Positions 14,254 through 19,434 of a stretch of 19,434 bases of DNA are shown in pieces; position 1 is the first letter of the stretch, and each line of letters opens with the position of its first letter. The notes under the pieces were generated by a model. It worked only from the letters and a program-made list of their open reading frames with translations. It was not told the DNA's origin and did no database searches. Where the stretch lies: the NCBI GenBank assembly GCA_025924495.1, contig JAICIG010000104.1, positions 1-19,434 of the forward strand. The letters are read 5' to 3'. Source of the DNA: Pirellulales bacterium. Its GTDB lineage: Bacteria; Planctomycetota; Planctomycetia; Pirellulales; JAICIG01. The translations under genes and the position numbers were made by a program.

Positions 14254-16164
14254 TTAGCTCGCTGCGTTTCGTTCGCTGGCTTCTTCCCAGTGCTCGTAAA
14301 GCTTGCCGAGGGCCTCTTGCTGCTGGGCGATCTCGCCTTGCACCTCTTTGACGCGCCGTCCGTCGCGCAAGACGTCCGGGTCGGCCAAAGCCTCGTGCAA
14401 CTCTTCCACCTTCGCCTCGCGCTCGAAAATCTCTTTCTCCAATTCGGCCAACTTGCGGAACGGGTATTTCCAGACGCGTTTGGCAGGCTTGTCTTCTTTC
14501 TTTTTCGCCGCGGTTTTGACAGGCTCCGCCGCTTTGGCGCCGGCGGCGGCGGTCGTGCCGGCCAGACCCTCGCGGACAAAGTGCAGATAGGTGTCGTAAT
14601 TGCCTTCGATCACGCGAAATCGGCCAGGTTCGACGACCAGCAGGTGATCGGCCACGCGATTGAGAAAGTAGCGGTCGTGGCTGACGAACAATACAGTCCC
14701 CTCGAATTCGTTCAGTGAGCGCTCCAGAGAATCGCAGGCCCATAGATCGAGATGGTTCGTCGGTTCGTCCAGCACGAGAAAGTTTGCATCGGTCGCGGAA
14801 AGTCTGGCAAGCGCCGCGCGGCTGCGCTCGCCGCCGCTCAAACTGTTCACGCGCTGAAAAACAATGTCGCCGGTCAGACCGAAGCGGGCCAGCAGACTGC
14901 GACGCTGCGGCTCATTGAATTCTTTGCCGGGAGGGCGAATCGCTTCCACCACCGGCTGCTCATCGTCCAGACCCGAGAGGAGCTGATCGTAGTAGCCAAC
15001 CCGCACGCCTGTACCCAAGCTGATCCTGCCTGAATCGGCTTGCTGCTGGCCGACCAAGCAGCGCAACAGCGTCGTCTTACCGGTCCCATTGGGTCCGATA
15101 ATGCCCCAGCGCTGTCCGCGCAGGATGTCGAACGAGAGATCGCCGAACAATGGACGGTCGTAAGCCTTCGAAAGTTGCTCGGCGCGCAGCACGATATCTC
15201 CCGTGCGATCGGCCGGGGGAAAACCCATCGCCGGGGCTTCGATCTGCCGCGGCGGATTGATCCGCTCGATTCGCGAAAGCTTTTTCTCGCGGTCTTTCGC
15301 CTGCGCGTGCTTCTGGCCGTACTGGTTGCGGCGGATGAAATCTTCCGTCTTGGCAATCAGCTCCTGCTGTTTTTCGTAGGTCCGCGCTTGCACCTTCAGC
15401 CGTTCGGCCTTTTGGCCCCAGTAGGCGGAAAAGTTGCCGGTGTAGTCGTCGACCGAACCTTGAAACAACTCCAAAGTTCGATTGGTGACCTTGTCGAGAA
15501 AGTAGCGGTCGTGGCTGACGACGATGACGGCCTGTTTCGTCTCGGCCAAAAAAGATTCCAGCCACTCGGTGGCTTCGATATCGAGATGGTTCGACGGTTC
15601 GTCGAGCAGCATCAAGTCGGGATCGCGCAACAGCAGTTTGGCCAGCATCAGCCGATTTTGCTGACCGCCGCTCAGCTGTTCGATCGGTCGATGAAAGCTG
15701 GCTTCGTCGAAGCCCAGGCCGTGCAGCACGCGTTCGATCTTGTGGTCCAGATGGTAGGCGTCGCGCTGCTGCAATTCATGCTGCAGACGATCGTAACGCT
15801 GCCCCAGCCGTGCTCGCTCGCGGTGGTCCGTCGTAGCGCTCAGGGCCTCGGCGGCCTCTTCCGCCTCTTTGGCCAGTGCGATCAGGTGCTCGAGCGCCGA
15901 CTGCGCCTCTTGCCATAACGTGCGGCCGGGCGCCCATTCGGGCTGCTGTTCCAGGTATTCCATGCGCGCCGAAGCGTGCAGCTCGACCTGGCCTGCATCG
16001 GCATCCTCGCGGCCGGCGAGGATTTTCATCAGCGTGGTTTTTCCCGCTCCGTTGGGGCCGACGAGCCCGATCTTTTCGCCGGGTCGAACTTCAAACGTCA
16101 CGCCATCCAGGACCGGTTCGGGGCCGAAATGCTTGACGATCTCATTGACGGAAAGCAGGATCAT
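14254..16164 (-). CDS. ABC-F family ATPase (Uup/EttA type, ribosome-associated)
   Basis: The 636-aa soluble protein has two ABC domains and no TM segments, so it is ABC-F, not a transporter. Domain 1: Walker A GPNGAGKTT at 36-44, signature LSGGQQ at 164-169, Walker B with LLDEPSNHLD at 186-195. Then comes the charged linker (about 247-310, the P-site tRNA interaction region). Domain 2: Walker A GPNGTGKTT at 357-365, LSGGE at 442-446, LDEPTNHLD at 465-473. A Lys-rich hinge and a C-terminal coiled coil (about 567-630) resemble Uup. ABC-F proteins act on ribosomes, in translation or antibiotic protection; which role applies here cannot be told. The frame runs on to 16650, but similarity begins at MILLSVNEIVKHFG, giving ATG 16164. 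The SD is weak. Confidence 0.92.
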   Translation of the reverse strand: MILLSVNEIVKHFGPEPVLDGVTFEVRPGEKIGLVGPNGAGKTTLMKILAGREDADAGQVELHASARMEYLEQQPEWAPGRTLWQEAQSALEHLIALAKEAEEAAEALSATTDHRERARLGQRYDRLQHELQQRDAYHLDHKIERVLHGLGFDEASFHRPIEQLSGGQQNRLMLAKLLLRDPDLMLLDEPSNHLDIEATEWLESFLAETKQAVIVVSHDRYFLDKVTNRTLELFQGSVDDYTGNFSAYWGQKAERLKVQARTYEKQQELIAKTEDFIRRNQYGQKHAQAKDREKKLSRIERINPPRQIEAPAMGFPPADRTGDIVLRAEQLSKAYDRPLFGDLSFDILRGQRWGIIGPNGTGKTTLLRCLVGQQQADSGRISLGTGVRVGYYDQLLSGLDDEQPVVEAIRPPGKEFNEPQRRSLLARFGLTGDIVFQRVNSLSGGERSRAALARLSATDANFLVLDEPTNHLDLWACDSLERSLNEFEGTVLFVSHDRYFLNRVADHLLVVEPGRFRVIEGNYDTYLHFVREGLAGTTAAAGAKAAEPVKTAAKKKEDKPAKRVWKYPFRKLAELEKEIFEREAKVEELHEALADPDVLRDGRRVKEVQGEIAQQQEALGKLYEHWEEASERNAAS

Positions 16165-16207
16165 GTCGCGACGGGTCGGAAAGGAATGATTGCTTGCGAG
16201 TCCTAGA

Positions 16208-16235
16208 GTTATAGAATGCCCGCCGCGGCGGGCAA
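16208..16235 (-). promoter_or_regulatory. Candidate ABC-F promoter with palindromic spacer
   Basis: On the minus strand TTGCCC (16235-16230) and TATAAC (16213-16208) are separated by 16 nt, with a predicted start near 16201, about 37 nt before the ATG. The 18-bp perfect palindrome TGCCCGCCGCGGCGGGCA (16217-16234) overlaps the -35 and most of the spacer. As RNA, the same palindrome could act as a weak terminator hairpin for the upstream FAD gene, which stops at 16257. Confidence 0.4.
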
Positions 16236-16256
16236 AGGCCGACTGAAGATCGGCGT

Positions 16257-17867
16257 TCAGCGCCGCTCGAGCGGCGCATAACGAGCGACAATCGCCTTCG
16301 CCGCCCGCAGACCATCCAAACCGGCGCTCACGATTCCGCCTGCATACCCTGCCCCCTCGCCAATCGGATAAAGCCCTGCGACGCCCGTGCTCTCCAAGCT
16401 CATCGCGTCTCGTGGAAAGCGAACCGGCGAGCTGCCGCGAGCTTCCGGTCCGACGAGCGTGGCTGCCGCGAGAAACTGGCCGCGCCAGCGGCGATCGAGC
16501 AGCGGCAAGCCATGTCGCAGCGCGCTCGCCACTTGCGGCGGCACGAGCTGTTCCAGTTCGACCGGCGCAAGCTCGCGAGTGTAGCTGGATAAAAGCTTCC
16601 CTTTCGAGCGGCGGCGGGCCAAGAAATCGGCGGCCCCTTGAATCGGGCACGCGTAGCGGCCGCCGCCGGCCGCGAAGGCTTGGGCCTCATACTGCCGCTG
16701 CAACTGCATGCCCGCCAGGACGTGAGACGAGCCGAACTGATCGGGCTCGAGCGTGATCATCAAGCCGCTGTTGGCGAATGGCGAATCGCGCCGCGAGAGG
16801 CTCATGCCGTTCGTGCAGAAGTAGCCGGGCTCGGAGACGCTGGGAATCACCTGCCCGCCTGCGCACATGCAGAAGCTGAACAGATTGATTCGTCCGCGCG
16901 CCACCAGGCTGTAGTCGGCTGCGCCGAGCCGTTCTTCCAGTCGCGTCGGCCCGTATTGCACGCGGTTGACTTGCTCTTGAGGCTGCTCGATGCGAACGCC
17001 GAATTGAAACGGCTTTTGCTCCATCGGCACGCCGCGCGCCAGCAACATTTCATAGGTGTCGCGAGCGCTGTGGCCGACCGCCAGCACGACGACTCGCGCC
17101 GCAACATAGCCCGACGAAGTCGCCAGGCCGCGGATGCGGCCGTCGGCCAGATCGACGTCTTCCACGCGACAAGAGAAACGCAGCTCGCCGCCAAACATCT
17201 CGATTCGCCGTCGCATCGCCTTGACGACCGCCGGCAAACGATTGCTGCCCAAGTGGGGGCGGTAGTCGTAAAGAATCGAAGGCTTGCCTTTGCATTCGGC
17301 GAACAATTCGAGCACGCGCCGGACGTCGGGGCCGGAAGTGCGGCAAGTGAGCTTGCCGTCGCTGAAGGTGCCGGCGCCTCCTTCGCCGAACAGATAGTTG
17401 CTCTCCGGATCAAGCGGTCCGCCAGAATCGAAGGCGTGCACGTCGCGAATTCGGTCGCGCACCGGACGGCCCCGTTCGAGCACCAGAGGGCGATAACCTT
17501 GCTCTGCCAGGAAGCATGCCGCCACCAGCCCGGCCGGCCCGGAGCCAATGATCACCGGCCGCTCGGCCAAGGCTTCTTCGCCTGAGGGCGGCATCTCGAA
17601 CGGCGGTTCCTGAAACGGCTCGATCTGCACTGGCCCTTTGCGCCGTGCGGCCCGAGCGACGATGGCTGATTCGTCCTCGGGGACGACCACCTCCGCGGTG
17701 TAGACGAAGTGCAGATCGGACTTATCGCGAGTGTCCAGGCTCTTGCGCAGGATTCGCCACCGCGCAATATCGCCGGGGCGCACATCGATCGCCTGAGCCA
17801 GTCGCTCGGGCAACGCCTGTTCCGGCTCATCAACGCCGAGACGAACATTGGAAAGTCGGATGGGCAT
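16257..17867 (-). CDS. NAD(P)/FAD-dependent dehydrogenase (COG2509 type)
   Basis: The 536-aa protein has an N-terminal alpha/beta module of about 90 residues, then a FAD-binding Rossmann fold: IIGSGPAGLVAA around 106-117, LERG at 130-133 for the ribose, and FGEGGAGTFSDGKL at about 160-172. LAVGHSARDTYEMLLARGV lies in the middle, and the C-terminal FAD motif reads GEGAGYAGGIVSAG with LRAAKAI following. This pattern is that of the uncharacterised FAD-dependent dehydrogenases of COG2509; the substrate is unknown. No signal peptide or TM segment, so cytosolic. The start is ATG 17867, where homology begins, without a clear SD. It is transcribed in the same direction as the RRM gene, but a terminator separates them. 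Confidence 0.88.
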   Translation of the reverse strand: MPIRLSNVRLGVDEPEQALPERLAQAIDVRPGDIARWRILRKSLDTRDKSDLHFVYTAEVVVPEDESAIVARAARRKGPVQIEPFQEPPFEMPPSGEEALAERPVIIGSGPAGLVAACFLAEQGYRPLVLERGRPVRDRIRDVHAFDSGGPLDPESNYLFGEGGAGTFSDGKLTCRTSGPDVRRVLELFAECKGKPSILYDYRPHLGSNRLPAVVKAMRRRIEMFGGELRFSCRVEDVDLADGRIRGLATSSGYVAARVVVLAVGHSARDTYEMLLARGVPMEQKPFQFGVRIEQPQEQVNRVQYGPTRLEERLGAADYSLVARGRINLFSFCMCAGGQVIPSVSEPGYFCTNGMSLSRRDSPFANSGLMITLEPDQFGSSHVLAGMQLQRQYEAQAFAAGGGRYACPIQGAADFLARRRSKGKLLSSYTRELAPVELEQLVPPQVASALRHGLPLLDRRWRGQFLAAATLVGPEARGSSPVRFPRDAMSLESTGVAGLYPIGEGAGYAGGIVSAGLDGLRAAKAIVARYAPLERR

Positions 17868-17948
17868 GGGCGAATGATCGGTCGACGGGCGGCAACTCAG
17901 CTAACGGCAAAGGCGGCGACGGTCGCTCTCTGCGATCTGCCAGGCGCG

Positions 17949-17979
17949 AAAAAAAGACGGCCTGCAGGAGGCCGTCTTT
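17949..17979 (-). terminator. Rho-independent terminator downstream of the RRM gene
   Basis: A 10-bp perfect stem (17953-17962 with 17970-17979, 7-nt loop) is followed on the minus strand by a run of Ts from seven As at 17949-17955. It lies about 170 nt after the RRM stop, giving that mRNA a long 3' tail. The plus strand has only three Ts, so it should act mainly on the minus strand. Confidence 0.88.
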
Positions 17980-18148
17980 CGCATTCGGTCCTTGCCAGCC
18001 GCGTCGTAACGGGCTAGCAGTGCCGCCGACTTTTTAACGATATCATTCCCGCCCGCCGCCGACTAGGGCGGGCCGAGCTGGCTTGACCGTACCGGTTCGG
18101 CGCGAACCACTTCGCTTCGAAACCTGCCAAGCCTCGCCGTCTGCCGGA
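17980..18148 (-). other. Predicted 3' untranslated region of the RRM gene
   Basis: Between the RRM stop and the terminator there is no ORF worth calling. It holds a 10-bp direct repeat, GCCGCCGACT at 18022-18031 and 18055-18064 (plus-strand reading), and a 6-bp GC stem around 18049-18072. The transcript could keep these as a structured tail. That it is transcribed is inferred from the terminator position. Confidence 0.4.
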
Positions 18149-18463
18149 TTAATAGTTGCGACCGCCGCGGCCGCCGCCATAGCCGCCGCGACCACCGCCC
18201 CCGCCGCCACCCGAGGTGCGCTCGCGCGCCTCGTTGACCGTCAGATTGCGGCCTTGAAATTCCGATTCATGCAGCGCGCTAATGGCCTGATCCGAGGCTT
18301 CCTGCGACTCCATCTGGACGAACCCGAAGCCGCGCGAACGGCCAGTTTCTCGGTCCGACACGACTTCCGCCGACTGCACCGCGCCATACGGGCTGAACAG
18401 CGCTTCGAGATCCGACGAGGTGACGGACCAAGGGAGGTTGCCCACATACAATTTCTTCGACAT
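18149..18463 (-). CDS. Small RRM-type RNA-binding protein with glycine-rich tail
   Basis: The 104-aa protein is a single RNA recognition motif plus a Gly/Arg tail. RNP2 reads LYVGNL at 5-10 and RNP1 reads RGFGFVQM at 44-51, both with the aromatic residues that stack on RNA; NLTVNEAR at 73-80 closes the fold. Residues 85-104 are almost all Gly and Arg with two Tyr. The design matches the cold-inducible Rbp proteins of cyanobacteria and similar bacterial proteins, which act on mRNA as chaperones or regulators. The start is ATG 18463, set by AAAAGGG 8 nt upstream; the in-frame GTG at 18472 lies inside that SD and is rejected. A long leader and a strong terminator suggest a monocistronic, RNA-regulated gene. 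Confidence 0.93.
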   Translation of the reverse strand: MSKKLYVGNLPWSVTSSDLEALFSPYGAVQSAEVVSDRETGRSRGFGFVQMESQEASDQAISALHESEFQGRNLTVNEARERTSGGGGGGGRGGYGGGRGGRNY

Positions 18464-18787
18464 GCACTTCACCCTTTTCGAACAAACACAAATCCGGAGC
18501 CTTTACGGACGGATCGCCGGACAACAACGCCGACTGCGGATAACTGGCCGCCGCGAGAGGCTCGTTGCATCTACCCGACTGCCGCCCTATTCAACGGGCG
18601 AGAACGGCGACGTTCTCTACTGTCCCGACCAATGCCAAGAACCAACATCAACCAACTCGAAACACTCCGCTCGGCAGTCCAGGCTGAATCAGTCGGGGCT
18701 TGAGGCGAAAAGGGTGAGGATTGAAAGGCGTGGCCAATCAGGAACGCTGGATAGGTGCAATCGGTCTCCAAGAAACAAACCTGGACG
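18464..18787 (-). promoter_or_regulatory. Long structured 5' leader of the RRM gene
   Basis: Counting from the promoter candidate at 18794-18823, the mRNA would have about 324 untranslated nt. The segment at 18717-18706 (minus strand TCACCCTTTTCG) is exactly complementary to 18480-18469, which holds the AAAAGGG SD. A 6-bp hairpin (18600-18605 with 18612-18617) and other GC stems lie between. This is the layout of an SD-sequestering switch. No known riboswitch class was recognised, and the short ORFs in the stretch show no family similarity. Confidence 0.5.
18472..18478 (-). promoter_or_regulatory. Shine-Dalgarno of the RRM gene, inside a long-range complement
   Basis: AAAAGGG on the minus strand, 8 nt before ATG 18463, decides the start. 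All seven bases fall within the 12-nt segment (18469-18480) that can pair with 18706-18717. Confidence 0.7.
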
Positions 18788-18793
18788 CCACGG

Positions 18794-18823
18794 ATGATAC
18801 ACATCCCCCGGCTGGGATGTCTA
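18794..18823 (-). promoter_or_regulatory. Candidate RRM promoter with an inverted repeat in its spacer
   Basis: On the minus strand a TAGACA -35 (18823-18818) and a TATCAT -10 (18799-18794) are separated by 18 nt; both match 5 of 6 consensus bases. The spacer holds a 7-bp perfect dyad, ACATCCC at 18801-18807 and GGGATGT at 18814-18820, that also overlaps the -35. This is an operator-like position. The predicted start is near 18787. Confidence 0.5.
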
Positions 18824-18898
18824 GCAAAATCTTAATGGGATCGGACCGCGTGTGGGAGTACGGCGTGGGGGCCGATGTCACGAGTCAGGATGCGAGCG

Positions 18899-19434
18899 CT
18901 ATTTTGTCGCCGGCTGCAGCCAGAACTGCAATTGGGCCACGCCGTCAATTTCGAAATGGTCGATGCGGAACGAATGTTTGCCGGCCGCTAAGTCGATCTC
19001 GGTCTTGTCTTCCGCCGGCGGATGCCACGTCCAGTTATCGATCACGCGGCGTCCATCGACCTCCACGCGAATGCCATCGTCCGAAATCGTACGCAGCTCG
19101 TACTTACCCGCGGGCAGTTCGATCTCGGCGGTCGAAACCGTAGCAAAGTGATCGGGGCCGACGCGATCGCTCGGAGCGCCGCCGCCCCAAACAAAGTCGA
19201 TCTTCGTAAGCCGGCGTTCTTCCAGTACCGGCCCGCGCGTTACTTCGCCCCAATCCGCTGGCGGCTTTTGCGGCCCGGCTCCCTTCCAACTATAAAACTT
19301 GACGTCCCAATCGGCGAACAGCAGCAGCCCGTTCACTTGGAGCGACTGTTGCTTTTCCGGCAATTCAACCGCGAATGAAAACTCGTGCAATCGCCGATCA
19401 GCGGCGGAGATTTTAAAGGTCGCCGGCAGACTGC
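18899..19434 (-). CDS. PA14-domain protein, 3' part (5' end beyond the window)
   Basis: The frame is open to the right edge of the window, so at least 177 codons are present and the N-terminus is missing. The visible part ends in a PA14-like beta domain: GPDHFATVSTAEIELPAGKY, then ELRTISDDGIRVEVDG with the characteristic DDG turn, RVIDNWTWHPP, and a C-terminal strand pattern ending in FEIDGVAQLQFWL. PA14 domains bind carbohydrates in many exported proteins; here the ligand is unknown. Upstream residues (NGLLLFADWDVKFYSWKG) suggest another beta-rich region. Planctomycetes often join PA14 to large exported enzymes or cytochromes, but the fusion partner is outside the window. The stop is TAG at 18901-18899. 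No clear terminator follows. Confidence 0.8.
   Translation of the reverse strand, partial: SLPATFKISAADRRLHEFSFAVELPEKQQSLQVNGLLLFADWDVKFYSWKGAGPQKPPADWGEVTRGPVLEERRLTKIDFVWGGGAPSDRVGPDHFATVSTAEIELPAGKYELRTISDDGIRVEVDGRRVIDNWTWHPPAEDKTEIDLAAGKHSFRIDHFEIDGVAQLQFWLQPATK

Noticed and set aside
15040..15918. Plus-strand frame of 292 codons opposite the ABC-F gene
   Set aside because: Antisense shadow of the ATPase; composition only mirrors the conserved strand.
16165..16650. N-terminal extension of the ABC-F protein
   Set aside because: The 162 extra residues overlap the FAD gene out of frame, are Arg/Ala-rich and have no family similarity; the conserved start is MILLSVNEI.
16638..17585. Plus-strand frame of 315 codons opposite the FAD dehydrogenase
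   Set aside because: His/Arg/Ala-rich antisense shadow with no recognisable domain.
18083..18703. Plus-strand frame of 206 codons opposite the RRM gene
   Set aside because: It reads through the antisense of RNP motifs and the Gly-rich tail (giving an Ala-rich run) and has no SD.

Overview
The window is about 60% GC, densely coded, and reads as chromosomal DNA of a planctomycete, probably of the Pirellulales type. That placement is inferred from the mix of gene families: a Tat-exported Gfo/Idh oxidoreductase, a membrane-anchored FG-GAP protein next to a TPR protein, a PA14-domain protein, an LTXXQ-repeat exported protein, a YidC carrying a PDZ domain, and many starts with weak Shine-Dalgarno (SD) sequences. 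I found no rRNA, tRNA, insertion sequence, phage gene or CRISPR array.

Left part (1-2474): a 108-bp composite palindromic element precedes hemL (glutamate-1-semialdehyde aminomutase, tetrapyrrole synthesis). hemL converges on tsaB (t6A tRNA modification). tsaB and a metallophosphoesterase gene diverge from a short region that holds two facing promoter candidates and an 11-bp inverted repeat.

Plus-strand block (2475-11585): metallophosphoesterase, yidC (membrane insertase with an inserted PDZ domain), mnmE (tRNA wobble-uridine GTPase, divergent in several motifs), an exported Trp-rich MORN-variant protein closed by a strong terminator, then a two-gene unit of an FG-GAP/VCBS propeller protein and a TPR protein, both with an N-terminal membrane anchor. 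The yidC-mnmE order is the ancestral arrangement seen in many bacteria.

Minus-strand block (11582-19434): Gfo/Idh oxidoreductase, whose stop codon overlaps the TPR gene's stop, LTXXQ-repeat exported protein, ABC-F ATPase, FAD-dependent dehydrogenase (COG2509 type), a small glycine-tailed RRM RNA-binding protein, and the 3' part of a PA14-domain gene running off the right edge.

The two points I would look at first are the yidC-PDZ fusion and the long leader of the RRM gene. In that leader a 12-nt segment is perfectly complementary to the Shine-Dalgarno region about 225 nt downstream, which suggests an RNA switch controlling a cold-shock-like RNA-binding protein. Tetrapyrrole synthesis, tRNA modification (TsaB, MnmE), translation (ABC-F) and membrane biogenesis (YidC) are housekeeping functions; the rest are envelope or exported proteins of unknown substrate.
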